DNA of 64,000 nt. Origin: Gammaproteobacteria bacterium (GTDB taxonomy: Bacteria; Pseudomonadota; Gammaproteobacteria; UBA4575). Below the pieces are notes generated by a model, which saw nothing but the letters and a program-made list of their open reading frames with translations, made no database searches and was not told the DNA's origin. The position numbers and the translations under genes are program-made. Positions 18,993 through 28,369 of this stretch are shown in pieces (the stretch's first letter is position 1; each line of letters opens with the position of its first letter). The stretch is taken from NCBI GenBank assembly GCA_014075255.1, contig CP046178.1, positions 1,816,894 through 1,880,893 on the forward strand. Reading direction: 5' to 3'.

Positions 18993-19249
18993 AACCTAAC
19001 GATAAAAAATATTGGCTAGACAAATCTAGCAATGTAAACAAGCTAGTTTATTTGCTCTACGCAGCTTGCGCAGCACTCCTTATCGTTGAATCCTACTATT
19101 TTATATTTGGGCACAAACACGGCCATTTTGAATTTGAACAATGGTTTGGTTTTTATGCTTGGTTTGGGTTTATCGCTTATATCAGTATTGTTATGAGTGC
19201 AAAGTTGTTCAGAAGGTTCATTAAACGCAAAGAGAATTACTATGACTAG
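18989..19249 (+). CDS. Small two-helix membrane protein of the antiporter operon
   Basis: An 86-residue protein with two predicted membrane helices (about 18-40 and 52-73) and a basic and tyrosine-rich tail (FIKRKENYYD). The loop is aromatic- and histidine-rich (GHKHGHFEFEQWFGFYAWFG). It overlaps the preceding antiporter subunit by four bases and the following one by eight, so it is clearly a co-translated member of the complex. I do not recognise it as any canonical Mrp subunit. Confidence 0.8.
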   Translation: MKPNDKKYWLDKSSNVNKLVYLLYAACAALLIVESYYFIFGHKHGHFEFEQWFGFYAWFGFIAYISIVMSAKLFRRFIKRKENYYD

Positions 19250-20939
19250 TGCTCTTTTACACCCTGCGTTTATTTTAATCCTAGGTGGTTTGCTACAAAT
19301 AGCCCTACCCGCACAATTACGTAGATTCTTCCTGCTAGCACTTCCTGTTCTAGCAGCATTTTCTTTACTAAGTATAGAGCCCGGACATTACGGAAACATA
19401 CAGTTATTTAACTATGAATTAACGTTGCTACGGCTAGATAATTTAAGTTTTATATTTGCGCTTATTTTCCATATTGCATTGTTTATTGTCGCGCTGTACG
19501 CCTGGCAAGAAAAAGATACCTTGCAACTGGCAAGTATGTTTGTTTACGCGGGAGGCGCAATTGGCGCGGTATTAGCAGGTGATCTACTCACATTATTTAT
19601 CTTTTGGGAAGTTACTGCGGTTTCATCGGCATTATTAATATGGGCCAATAGAACCACAGGTGCAATGCGCGCAGGACAGCGATATTTTATTATCCATGTA
19701 GGGTCAGGTTTATTCTTACTGGCTGGCAGTATCCTGCACTATCAAACTACAGGTTCACTGGCGTTTGATCATATCGGAATCGATAGCCTTGCAGGTTGGC
19801 TTATCTTGATTGCCTTTGCTATCAAATGCGCATTTCCTTTACTGCATAATTGGTTACAAGATTCTTATCCCGAAGCTAGTGTGGTCGGCACCGTTGCACT
19901 GTCTGTATTCACCACAAAGTTAGCGATATATGCATTAGCGCGAGGTTATCCAGGCACAGAAATGTTGGTTTGGATCGGCGCTATCATGACGGCTTTCCCG
20001 ATCTTTTTTGCAGTGATTGAAAATGATTTGCGTCGCGTGCTTTCATACAGCTTAAACAACCAGCTTGGTTTCATGGTGGTGGGCATTGGTATCGGAACCG
20101 AGATGGCTTTAAATGGTACCGCTGCCCACGCCTTTGCACACATTTTATATAAAGCATTATTGTTCATGAGCATGGGCGCTGTATTGCATCGCGTGGGCAC
20201 TACCAAGGCCTCAGAGTTAGGCGGTTTATATAAATCTATGCCATGGACCGCAGGGTTTTGCATTATCGGCGCCATGTCGATTTCAGCTTTCCCTCTGTTA
20301 AGCGGTTTTGTTTCTAAAGCGATGATTCTTACTGCAGTTGCGGATGAAGGCTATTGGTTTATTTGGTTAGTTTTGCTATTTGCATCTGCCGGAGTATTGG
20401 ATCACTCTGGAATCAAAGTGCCCTTCTTTAGCTTCTTTGCACATGATAGTGGCAAACGTTGTGCAGAGGCGCCGATGAATATGTTGTTGGCCATGGGTAT
20501 TGCTGCTTTCTTATGTATCGCAATTGGTGTTTATCCAACTTTCTTATATAACTTGTTGCCACATGAAGTTAATTTCATTCCATACACCAGTTCTCACGTC
20601 ATTACACAACTACAATTACTTTTATTTTCTGCTTTAGCGTTTGCGGTGTTGTATCGAAATAATGTTTATCCAGCAGAAATTCGCGCGACCAATTTAGATT
20701 TTGACTGGTTTTACCGTAAACCAGGCGCCTATCTAGCAAGAGGCATAGGGAATTTAATTGCGGCAGGAGAAATAGGAGTTTTATCTAGCTTGAAAAAAAT
20801 ACTATTCTTGGTAGGTACTCGCTTACATCGCCACCATGGACCCCAAGGAATCCTTTCAAGAAGCTGGCCAACCGGCAGTATGGTGATGTGGATTGCATTT
20901 TTACTAGGCGCATACCTCATCTTTTACTATATTTATTAA
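19242..20939 (+). CDS. Third NuoL/MrpD-like antiporter subunit
   Basis: A 565-residue membrane protein of the Proton_antipo_M family, third large antiporter subunit of the operon. The start chosen is the ATG at 19242 (MTSALLHPAFILIL), because the longer in-frame start at 19197 lies inside the preceding small gene. Channel signatures include LFIFWEVTAVSSALLIW (Glu), a Lys in LIAFAIKCAFPLLHNWLQD, and RVLSYSLNNQLGFMVVG with AHAFAHILYKALLFM. The C-terminal ~100 residues extend past the core and end in a final helix, somewhat like the lateral extension of NuoL but shorter. Confidence 0.87.
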   Translation: MTSALLHPAFILILGGLLQIALPAQLRRFFLLALPVLAAFSLLSIEPGHYGNIQLFNYELTLLRLDNLSFIFALIFHIALFIVALYAWQEKDTLQLASMFVYAGGAIGAVLAGDLLTLFIFWEVTAVSSALLIWANRTTGAMRAGQRYFIIHVGSGLFLLAGSILHYQTTGSLAFDHIGIDSLAGWLILIAFAIKCAFPLLHNWLQDSYPEASVVGTVALSVFTTKLAIYALARGYPGTEMLVWIGAIMTAFPIFFAVIENDLRRVLSYSLNNQLGFMVVGIGIGTEMALNGTAAHAFAHILYKALLFMSMGAVLHRVGTTKASELGGLYKSMPWTAGFCIIGAMSISAFPLLSGFVSKAMILTAVADEGYWFIWLVLLFASAGVLDHSGIKVPFFSFFAHDSGKRCAEAPMNMLLAMGIAAFLCIAIGVYPTFLYNLLPHEVNFIPYTSSHVITQLQLLLFSALAFAVLYRNNVYPAEIRATNLDFDWFYRKPGAYLARGIGNLIAAGEIGVLSSLKKILFLVGTRLHRHHGPQGILSRSWPTGSMVMWIAFLLGAYLIFYYIY

Positions 20940-20968
20940 AACTTCTTCACAAGATAATTTAAATTCAA

Positions 20969-21421
20969 TTAGTGAAAGGTTTTCTTCTCTTCATCCTGCT
21001 CATCTAAGCTCTCTTCATCTGCGGGAATAAGCGCTGGCCTAAGCTCTGGTGAAGCATGATGTAAAATCATACGCCAACTGTTACTGCTTTTGCGATACAC
21101 ATTAGTAGCAATAATTTCCGACTGAAGCTCGCCGTCCATGTAAATCGATTCAATAACGTGATGCATGGCAATATCATTCTCCATCAATACTCTTTTTTGA
21201 TTGATCTCAAACTTAATCCCATTCTCGTGGCTAAAAATTTGCTCCCAGCTCTCAACTATATTATTTATTCCCTCTAAACGATTCCCGCCGGGATGAATAC
21301 AAGTAATATCTTCATCCTCTGCCCAAACGGACATCATCAACTCTAGGTCTTCTTGTTGAAATGCAGCATAAAATGCTTTTTCTGCTTCTTCTGAGGTCAA
21401 GAAAAGTTTCTTTTCTTCCAT
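20969..21421 (-). CDS. SnoaL/NTF2-like protein (DUF4440 type)
   Basis: A 150-residue cone-fold protein of the SnoaL/NTF2-like (YybH/DUF4440) type. It contains AFYAAFQQEDLELMMSVWAED at 16-36, CIHPGGNRLEGINNIVESW at 41-59 and a SWRMILHHASPE C-terminal strand. The tail is acidic. Members bind or isomerise diverse small molecules, and no substrate can be assigned. It is a single gene convergent with the antiporter operon and divergent from the Rieske gene. Confidence 0.8.
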   Translation of the reverse strand: MEEKKLFLTSEEAEKAFYAAFQQEDLELMMSVWAEDEDITCIHPGGNRLEGINNIVESWEQIFSHENGIKFEINQKRVLMENDIAMHHVIESIYMDGELQSEIIATNVYRKSSNSWRMILHHASPELRPALIPADEESLDEQDEEKKTFH

Positions 21422-21486
21422 GGTAACTTAGATGTTCGATTGTTAGAGTCTTACAATGATGAGCTCAGCAAAACATATATAGCGAC

Positions 21487-21834
21487 ATGTCTCAAGAAGA
21501 ATTAATTATTGCTACTGTAGATGAAATAGCAGATCCAGGCAGCAAAGGTCTAAGCATTAACCAAGAAGGTACAAAACTTGAGCTATTTATCGTCAAAAAA
21601 GATGCCAAAATTGTTGTATACCAGAACTCATGTCCGCATACACAAGGCCCTCTCGATTGGACGGCCGATCAGTTTTTAGATATGGATAGTAATTACATTA
21701 TGTGTGCCAATCATGGTGCATTATTTGAAATTAACACTGGACTATGTGTCTATGGGCCGTGCAAGGCAGAAAGTCTTAAAACACTACCTTTCATGATAAA
21801 GGATGGCGATATCTATCTAACTTTGCAAACCTAA
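21487..21834 (+). CDS. Rieske [2Fe-2S] domain protein
   Basis: A 115-residue stand-alone Rieske ferredoxin. The cluster ligands are visible in SCPHTQGPLDW (Cys-x-His) and MCANHGALFEINTGLC (Cys-x-x-His). No signal peptide or membrane segment is present, so it is cytoplasmic. It may serve as an electron carrier or as the ferredoxin part of an oxygenase, but no oxygenase gene lies nearby. Confidence 0.88.
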   Translation: MSQEELIIATVDEIADPGSKGLSINQEGTKLELFIVKKDAKIVVYQNSCPHTQGPLDWTADQFLDMDSNYIMCANHGALFEINTGLCVYGPCKAESLKTLPFMIKDGDIYLTLQT

Positions 21835-21941
21835 TCCTTAAAAGGCTTCAATTTTATATACATACATATTCCACTTAAGCTCAAGCTTGCTACAATATCA
21901 GCCAGTTAAAAACATTAATAATAAGTACGAGTTTTACTGCT

Positions 21942-22238
21942 ATGACACTAAATACAATTATTTCATTACTCTGCGCGCTAATTAGCTGGGCTCTAGCGAT
22001 TTTTTTAGGCACTCAATTATTATCGGGCACTTTCGATGGACGCAGCTGCCAAACCTCCTGTGTAAATATTGTGTTTTGGGTATCGTTAGCAATAGCTGTG
22101 CTTGGACTTATCTTCAGTGTAGGTGGAATTTCAATTGGCAAATCGAATTGGATCAAAACTCTATCATTATTGGCCTTGGTTGGCTTGGTTGGAATTTACG
22201 TTACCACTATGTTGATTGGAAATTTTGATATCCTTTAA
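21942..22238 (+). CDS. Hypothetical small membrane protein
   Basis: A 98-residue protein with three hydrophobic segments (about 5-27, 43-64, 72-92). Two cysteines in the short loop (GRSCQTSCVN) could form a disulfide if the loop is periplasmic. No family is recognised. It stands alone between the Rieske and the YegP-like genes in the same direction. Confidence 0.65.
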   Translation: MTLNTIISLLCALISWALAIFLGTQLLSGTFDGRSCQTSCVNIVFWVSLAIAVLGLIFSVGGISIGKSNWIKTLSLLALVGLVGIYVTTMLIGNFDIL

Positions 22239-22299
22239 CCTGGGATACTTAAATCCTTTTAGCATAAATTTATTTCTTTCAATTTATTAGGAGTTATAC

Positions 22300-22632
22300 A
22301 TGCCTGCAAAATTTGAGTTATATAAAGACAAGAAAGGCGAATTTAGATTTAGATTAAAATCCAGTAATGGTGAAAACATCTTAGCCAGCGAAGGTTACAA
22401 AGCTAAAACCAGCGCTAAAAATGGAATTGAATCTGTTAAAAAGAATGCACGTGACCTTAAGCGCTTTGAAGCAAAAAAATCAAAAAGTGGCAAACAGATG
22501 TTCAACCTAAAAGCCGGAAACAATCAAGTAATTGGTACTTCGCAAATGTATAACTCTACAGCCTCTTGCAACAATGGCATTAAAAGCGTTAAAACCAATG
22601 CACCTAAAGCGAAAGTAGAAGATCTGACCTAG
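22300..22632 (+). CDS. YegP-like DUF1508 protein (two repeats)
   Basis: A 110-residue protein made of two DUF1508 repeats: residues 3-48 (KFELYKDKKGEFRFRLKSSN, ending KNGIESVKKNA) and 54-101 (FEAKKSKSGKQMFNLKAGNN, ending NNGIKSVKTNA). This is the YegP architecture. The family has a small beta-rich fold and no assigned biochemical function. A TAGGAG ribosome binding site precedes the ATG. The protein is strongly basic. Confidence 0.88.
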   Translation: MPAKFELYKDKKGEFRFRLKSSNGENILASEGYKAKTSAKNGIESVKKNARDLKRFEAKKSKSGKQMFNLKAGNNQVIGTSQMYNSTASCNNGIKSVKTNAPKAKVEDLT

Positions 22633-22663
22633 GTTGAATTTTCTATATGTAACACATGGACGA

Positions 22664-22679
22664 CCGTCATGGATGACGG
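22664..22679. repeat. Short palindrome in the YegP/recG intergenic region
   Basis: A perfect 7-bp inverted repeat, CCGTCAT-GG-ATGACGG. It is the first of three structured elements in the 191-bp space between the convergent YegP-like and recG genes. Confidence 0.6.
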
Positions 22680-22696
22680 AAGTACTAGAACCGCAG

Positions 22697-22721
22697 GATG
22701 CAGTCTCTAGGGAGATGCATC
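22697..22721. repeat. Stem-loop in the YegP/recG intergenic region
   Basis: GATGCA and TCTC on the left pair with GAGA and TGCATC on the right, giving a 10-bp stem with one bulged G and a TAGG loop. It is close to the preceding palindrome and may be part of the same dispersed element. Confidence 0.6.
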
Positions 22722-22772
22722 AAATTAAAAATAAGTAATCTTTATTAAGAGCAGGTTGGGAAATTCAAAGTT

Positions 22773-22802
22773 AATGTCTGCTAACGACCGAAAGCGGACA
22801 TT
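22773..22802. repeat. AATGTCTGC...GCGGACATT inverted repeat
   Basis: A 9-bp stem with one G-T pair, around a loop containing CGACCGAAA. This resembles short intergenic elements (AATGTCCGCTTTCGGTC-like) that I recall from several gammaproteobacterial genomes. It lies between convergent genes, where it could also act as a weak bidirectional terminator. Confidence 0.55.
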
Positions 22803-22823
22803 CTGGTAAAAAGCAAATAAAAC

Positions 22824-24920
22824 CTAGACCTGCCCATACTCAGTCGATCTACCTAGCCATCTTTGAATCACAGCATCTGCATTTTTTGGGTGATCTTGTA
22901 AAAGTTGTTTCGCAGTTTCTTGCACCAGTGGAATTAAGTCCTGATCGCGCATAATATTTGCAATGCGCAATTGCAACATTCCGGTTTGACGGGTGCCTAA
23001 TACTTCACCCGGCCCACGTATTTCTAAATCCACCTGAGCAATTTTAAATCCATCATTAGTATTACGCATGGTATCAATTCGAGTTTTAGCATTTTCTGTA
23101 AGTGGTGGATCAAACACTAATACACAACTACTCTCTTCAGTACCCCGACCCACCCGGCCACGTAGTTGATGCAATTGCGCCAAACCTAAACGTTCAGCAT
23201 TTTCGATGATCATTAAGCTCGCATTAGGCACATCTACACCCACTTCGATTACCGTGGTTGCAATAAGCAGGTCAATGTTTTTTGCAGTGAAATCCTGCAT
23301 CACGGCGTCTTTCTCTTTACCTTTCATGCGGCCATGCACTAAACCAACTTTTACGCCGCGCAACATTTGGCTTAACACGCGATACACATCTTCTGCAGCT
23401 TGGCATTGTAGAGCTTCAGATTCTTCAACTAAGGTGCATACCCAATAGGCTTGTTGGCCATTACGGCAAGCATTAGCCACACGTTCGACCACTTCATGGC
23501 GCCTTTCCATAGGGATGGCAATGGTGCTTATTGGTTTTCTTCCTGGAGGCAATTCATCAATCACTGAGTAATCTAAATCTGCATAGGCTGTCATTGCTAA
23601 GGTTCTAGGAATTGGTGTGGCGGTCATAATCATCTGATGTGGATGCATACCATCTTTTATGCCCTTTTCACGCAAGGCCAGACGCTGGTGCACACCAAAG
23701 CGGTGCTGTTCATCCACCACCACTAATGCTAGATTTTTGAATTCAACACCTTGTTGAAACAATGCGTGTGTTCCGACAATTGCATTGGCAGAACCACTGG
23801 AAATTAATTCTTTCATCTCAGCAGCTTTGCTTGCAGTAAGTTTCCCTGATAGCCACGCAATGCGAACCCCTAGCGGCTCCAGCCATTTAGAAAAGTTACG
23901 CAAATGTTGTTCGGCTAAAATTTCCGTAGGCGCCATCATCACAGCTTGGTAGCCCGCTTCGATGGCTTGCAAACACCCTGCTATGGCCACCAATGTTTTA
24001 CCGCTACCAACATCGCCTTGCACTAAACGCAACATTGGATAGTCATTGGCTAAATCAGAAAAAACGGTTTTAATTACATGTTTTTGAGCACCGGTCAGCT
24101 CGAACTCCAAAGCATCAAGAAGACCTTTATATAACTTACCTTTTGACTGAATCGAAACAGCGTCTTGTTTTTGCATTTGTAACCGTAATTTCGACAAGCT
24201 CAATTGCTGCGCTAACAATTCCTCGAAAGCTAAACGACGTTGCATCGGATGTTTTCCAGATGTTAGAGCTTCTGTATCCGCTTCCGGCGGAGGTCGATGT
24301 ACAAATCTTAAAGCATCGAGAATACTGACATTTTGCCCATCAATGCGCGGAGGACTTGGTAGTAAATCTAGCGTAGGCTCGTCATCCTTGCCTTCATGCT
24401 CAGTGACCCACTGCAAAGCTTGAGTAGTCAGACGTCGCAAGCTAAGTTGATGCAAGCCTTCTGTAGTTGAATAAATAGGCGTTAAATGATCTTCAACCTT
24501 GGTAGTTTCGTCATTGTGCAATATTTCATATTCCGGATGCACCATCTCTGGCCCTTTCAGACTTCGTCTGATCTCACCAAAACATCTGATTTTAACACCG
24601 TTAGATAAGCTTTCGCGTTGGGATTTATTAAAGTAAAAAAACCTCAGCTGCACTCGACCCGTGCCGTCTTCTACACTAACTAGTAGCATGCGGCGTTTAC
24701 GAAACACCACTTCACTATGCTCAATGGTGCCGATCACTACACACTCGTCGCCTGTACGTAACGCTCCTACAGGCTTAATACGAGTGCGATCTTGATAACG
24801 TATAGGCAAATGAAACAACAGATCTTGTACGGTATAGATCTGTATACGTTGCAATCGTTCAGCAACTTTCGGCCCCACACCTTTTAGTGCAGTTACCTCG
24901 GGAAATGATTTGTTACTCAA
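22824..24920 (-). CDS. recG: ATP-dependent DNA helicase RecG
   Basis: RecG remodels stalled replication forks and branch-migrates Holliday junctions. The 698-residue length is normal. The N-terminal wedge/OB domain covers about 1-160 (LKGVGPKVAERL; VSVEDGTGRVQLRFFYF). The helicase core has Walker A QGDVGSGKT (301-309), DEQH (403-406), MTATPIPRTLA and, near residue 590, the QLRGRVGRG motif. It is the last gene of the gmk-rpoZ-spoT-ridA-recG group. Confidence 0.97.
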   Translation of the reverse strand: MSNKSFPEVTALKGVGPKVAERLQRIQIYTVQDLLFHLPIRYQDRTRIKPVGALRTGDECVVIGTIEHSEVVFRKRRMLLVSVEDGTGRVQLRFFYFNKSQRESLSNGVKIRCFGEIRRSLKGPEMVHPEYEILHNDETTKVEDHLTPIYSTTEGLHQLSLRRLTTQALQWVTEHEGKDDEPTLDLLPSPPRIDGQNVSILDALRFVHRPPPEADTEALTSGKHPMQRRLAFEELLAQQLSLSKLRLQMQKQDAVSIQSKGKLYKGLLDALEFELTGAQKHVIKTVFSDLANDYPMLRLVQGDVGSGKTLVAIAGCLQAIEAGYQAVMMAPTEILAEQHLRNFSKWLEPLGVRIAWLSGKLTASKAAEMKELISSGSANAIVGTHALFQQGVEFKNLALVVVDEQHRFGVHQRLALREKGIKDGMHPHQMIMTATPIPRTLAMTAYADLDYSVIDELPPGRKPISTIAIPMERRHEVVERVANACRNGQQAYWVCTLVEESEALQCQAAEDVYRVLSQMLRGVKVGLVHGRMKGKEKDAVMQDFTAKNIDLLIATTVIEVGVDVPNASLMIIENAERLGLAQLHQLRGRVGRGTEESSCVLVFDPPLTENAKTRIDTMRNTNDGFKIAQVDLEIRGPGEVLGTRQTGMLQLRIANIMRDQDLIPLVQETAKQLLQDHPKNADAVIQRWLGRSTEYGQV

Positions 24921-24989
24921 TCGTTAATGTAGTGATATTATAAAAAGATAGGACTTTGTTGATGGTTGAAAAAAGTTGACAGAAATTGA

Positions 24990-25373
24990 TCAGCCTAATT
25001 CCATTATGGCATCCATTTCCACAGCGACCCCTTTAGGCAAAGAAGCAACACCAACGGCAGCACGCGCTGGATAGGGTTCTGAAAAATATTCGGCCATCAC
25101 TTCGTTCACTAGTGGGAAATGGCTCAAGTCGGTTAAAAATATATTAACTTTAGCTAACTTATCTAATGAGCCGCCCGCAGCTTTGGTAACGGCTTGCAGG
25201 TTATCAAACACTTGACTGATTTGTTTGCGCATATCACCTTCTACCACTTCCATCGTTGCAGGAACTAGTGGAATTTGTCCTGATAAATACACAGTAGAAT
25301 TTACTTTCACTGCTTGTGAATACGTGCCAATCGCTTGTGGCGCCTGATCAGTAGCGATAATTTCCCTAGCCAT
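24990..25373 (-). CDS. ridA: RidA family reactive imine deaminase
   Basis: A 127-residue RidA protein that hydrolyses reactive enamine/imine intermediates released by PLP enzymes such as threonine dehydratase. Conserved features are [17 protein letters not shown] and the C-terminal [20 protein letters not shown] with the substrate-carboxylate-binding arginine. It lies 35 bases after spoT and 69 before recG, where enteric bacteria carry trmH. Confidence 0.94.
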   Translation of the reverse strand: MAREIIATDQAPQAIGTYSQAVKVNSTVYLSGQIPLVPATMEVVEGDMRKQISQVFDNLQAVTKAAGGSLDKLAKVNIFLTDLSHFPLVNEVMAEYFSEPYPARAAVGVASLPKGVAVEMDAIMELG

Positions 25374-25408
25374 TTTTATCTCCTGAAATATTATTAGAAA
25401 TTTCTTAT

Positions 25409-27604
25409 TTATTGAGTACGTTTTACTTTGTAAATCTGTGGAACATTACGGATCGTGCGCATGATACGCGCAAGATGAACACGATCTTTAACGGTTAACA
25501 ATACCGTAATCATCGTAGTTGAGCCTAGTTTTTCATCAAACACGATATTTTCAATGTTTGAACCTGCTTCGGAAATTGTAGCTGCCACTACTGCCAATAC
25601 TCCCGGCTCATTTGCCGTACGTATAGAAATTTCTGCTGTGAATTCATTAGTGATATCATTTGACCAGTACACATGAATCCATTTATCACGACTGGTAGTT
25701 TTACGTTTAGTATTTTCACATTTTATATGGTGCACCACTAAGCCTTTACCTGCTGTCATGATTCCTATAATGGCATCTCCCGGAATTGGATAGCAACATT
25801 TACCAAAACTCACCACCATACCTTCCGTGCCATGAATAGCGAGTGGATGCTTACTTTCACTTTTACGTCGCAACTTAATCCAACTACCACGTAATGATTC
25901 AATATGTTTGGCCACAAACGGCGCCATTCGATTACCCAAGCCAATTTCATGAAATAATTGCTCTTCTGACTCTAACTGCAAATCTTTTAAAAGATTTGCT
26001 TGCTCTCGAGCACTAATATCTTGCCATGATTTGTCATACGCTCTTAAAGCTTTATTCAGTAAACGTTTGCCAAGCTCTAATGCTTCATCGCTCTGCAAGT
26101 TTTTCAAGAAACTACGTATATTGGATCGCGCTTTTGCAGTAACTACAAAGTTCAACCACGCAGGATTGGGGCGCCCACTAGGCGAAGTAATGATCTCTAC
26201 AGTTTGGCCATTTTGTAATACAGTGCTAAGTGACTCTAAGCGTCGATTTATTTTTGCAGCCACACACTGGTTTCCAATATCCGTATGCACAGCATATGCA
26301 AAATCAATAGTTGTAGAGTTAGTCGGTAATTCCATAATATCGCCAGCAGGGGTGAAGACATAGATTTCATCTCGATATAAATCAACTTTGACACTCTCTA
26401 AAAATTCTAGAGAACTGCCGGAACGGTTTTGCATCTCGGATACACTATTCAGCCACTCACGGGTACGAATATGTGGTGCAGCGTGGTCATCACTAGCATC
26501 CTTATACATCCAATGCGCTGCAATTCCAGACTCAGCTACTTGATCCATTTCTTTCGAGCGCACTTGAACTTCTATAGGCATACCTTTTGGACCAAATAAA
26601 ATAGTATGCAAAGACTGGTAAGCATTTTTTTTCGGAATGGCAATGTAATCTTTAAATTTCTCAGGCACAGGTTTATACAAGTTATGAATTACACCTAGTA
26701 CTCGATAGCAAGTATCTACACTGTCTACGATAATTCGAAATGCAAATACGTCATAAACTTCAGAGAACTGCAGATGCTTATCTTTCATCTTACGATAGAT
26801 GCTATAGATGTTTTTTTCGCGGCCGTGAATTCTACTAACGATATTAGCCTGTTCTAGTCGCTCACAGATATTTTTTTCAACTTCTTGCAATAACGAATCT
26901 CGATTTATATTGGTACGACGGGTCACATCTTTGAGTACTTCATATCTTTTTGGCCACACTGCCTTAAAACAAAGCTCTTCTAGCTCAACACGTAACCCAT
27001 GCATACCTAATCGCAATGCAATAGGAGCATAAATATCTAACGTTTCTCGTGCGATGCGTTTTTGTTTATCAAGTCTCATCACATCGAGAGTACGCATATT
27101 GTGTAAACGATCTGCAAGCTTAATGATAATGACACGCACGTCTTTAACCATTGCAAGCATCATTTTGCGGAAATTTTCAGCTTGTGCTTCTAATTTTGAT
27201 TCAAACTCAAGATGAGTTAGCTTGCTTACGCCATCGACCAGGTTTGCAACCTCATCACCAAACTCATTATTAATCTGATCTTTTGCAGTTTCCGTATCTT
27301 CAATAACATCATGCAAAATTGCTGCTTGAATAGTTTCTGCATCCATGTGCATTTCAGCTAAAACTTTAGCAACAGAAATCGGATGATAAATATATGGTTC
27401 GCCGGAAAGACGTGTTTGGCCTTCATGTGCATTGGCACTAAAAAGGTACGCTTTGTAGATTTTTTTTACGTGCTCAGAATCTAAATAGCCCTCTAATAGA
27501 GCGCATAGATCACTGATTAAGAACCGTGAAGACTGATTTGTAGAAATACTTGAGCTTGCGGATTTATCGACTGATCCAGCAGCAGACCCTGCGACAGTTG
27601 CCAT
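25409..27604 (-). CDS. spoT: Bifunctional (p)ppGpp synthetase/hydrolase
   Basis: A 731-residue RelA/SpoT homologue controlling the stringent response. The HD hydrolase domain has HDVIEDT at 98-104. The synthetase domain has [22 protein letters not shown] domain ([22 protein letters not shown]) and a C-terminal ACT domain follow. The pre-synthetase charged motif reads KFKD, closer to the RXKD of bifunctional enzymes than to the EXDD of RelA. With the intact HD motif this supports both activities. It lies in the gmk-rpoZ-spoT arrangement. Confidence 0.96.
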   Translation of the reverse strand: MATVAGSAAGSVDKSASSSISTNQSSRFLISDLCALLEGYLDSEHVKKIYKAYLFSANAHEGQTRLSGEPYIYHPISVAKVLAEMHMDAETIQAAILHDVIEDTETAKDQINNEFGDEVANLVDGVSKLTHLEFESKLEAQAENFRKMMLAMVKDVRVIIIKLADRLHNMRTLDVMRLDKQKRIARETLDIYAPIALRLGMHGLRVELEELCFKAVWPKRYEVLKDVTRRTNINRDSLLQEVEKNICERLEQANIVSRIHGREKNIYSIYRKMKDKHLQFSEVYDVFAFRIIVDSVDTCYRVLGVIHNLYKPVPEKFKDYIAIPKKNAYQSLHTILFGPKGMPIEVQVRSKEMDQVAESGIAAHWMYKDASDDHAAPHIRTREWLNSVSEMQNRSGSSLEFLESVKVDLYRDEIYVFTPAGDIMELPTNSTTIDFAYAVHTDIGNQCVAAKINRRLESLSTVLQNGQTVEIITSPSGRPNPAWLNFVVTAKARSNIRSFLKNLQSDEALELGKRLLNKALRAYDKSWQDISAREQANLLKDLQLESEEQLFHEIGLGNRMAPFVAKHIESLRGSWIKLRRKSESKHPLAIHGTEGMVVSFGKCCYPIPGDAIIGIMTAGKGLVVHHIKCENTKRKTTSRDKWIHVYWSNDITNEFTAEISIRTANEPGVLAVVAATISEAGSNIENIVFDEKLGSTTMITVLLTVKDRVHLARIMRTIRNVPQIYKVKRTQ

Positions 27605-27641
27605 TATTCATTGTCGCGATAAAACGACTTACCTCGAAAAT

Positions 27642-28262
27642 TTAGTCCCCATCTGTTGATGGATCCGGAGTTGAAGAAGGTGTTGGTATCCCATAATCAG
27701 AAGAATTACTTTCTGCACGTTCACCAAAAGGATTACTATTATCGGAAGTGTCAGAAGATTCGGAAGAATCATTAGAGCTTGCTGCAAGCTCTTTAGCCAA
27801 TAGCTCTTCCATAGATAAAGTCTCTGCTGCTGCAGAAGTTTCGGCTTGGTGTAGTGAAGGTATTGATGATTCGCCCAATGATGGACTCGCGTCAGGTACA
27901 CTTTGTGAACTGCCAAATGGGTTCGCCGGCGGCTCGGCTGACAGCTGGCCAGTCACTTGCCCTTCAGGTGCAGGTTGAGTGAGTTCACGACTTATCTCGG
28001 CATGTAAAGCAGCTGCAAGATCATCTTCATCAAATGGCAAATCATCGTCTAATGGTTTTGCCAATGCCGCTTCCATCATTTCCTCATTAACTAGCCCAAG
28101 CTCTATTTCACGTAATGCAACTACCGTAGACTTATCATTTTCCCATTCCACTAATGGTTCAGTACCCATAGAGAGTTGACGGGCGCGCTTGCTGGCTAGT
28201 AATACTAGCTTGAAGCGATTTTCTACATGATCAAGACAATCTTCTACCGTCACACGGGCCAT
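27642..28262 (-). CDS. rpoZ: RNA polymerase omega subunit with long acidic C-terminal extension
   Basis: Residues 1-75 are a standard omega subunit ([23 protein letters not shown] preceded by AGGAG), which stabilises the beta-prime subunit. The protein continues to 206 residues, about twice the normal length. The extension begins with an acidic segment ([15 protein letters not shown]) and continues as a Ser/Pro/Glu-rich, probably disordered tail. The frame is open without interruption and ends 37 bases before spoT. A longer start at 28283 is not supported by the family N-terminus. Confidence 0.92.
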   Translation of the reverse strand: MARVTVEDCLDHVENRFKLVLLASKRARQLSMGTEPLVEWENDKSTVVALREIELGLVNEEMMEAALAKPLDDDLPFDEDDLAAALHAEISRELTQPAPEGQVTGQLSAEPPANPFGSSQSVPDASPSLGESSIPSLHQAETSAAAETLSMEELLAKELAASSNDSSESSDTSDNSNPFGERAESNSSDYGIPTPSSTPDPSTDGD

Positions 28263-28369
28263 GGGCGTACTCCTAAAATACAAATAATCTAATTAACTAA
28301 TATATGGGGTCTTAGCCGATTGAGTGTAGCGAATTTGCTGCTCAGCATCTAGCTTTCGATGACAAATCT

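Noticed and set aside
19197-19241. Longer N-terminus for the third antiporter subunit
   Set aside because: The extra codons lie inside the preceding small gene and encode a polar segment foreign to this membrane protein family. The ATG at 19242 fits better.
27629-27916. Minus-strand ORF overlapping the rpoZ tail
   Set aside because: It is an alternative frame of the low-complexity omega extension, without a ribosome binding site or recognisable domain.
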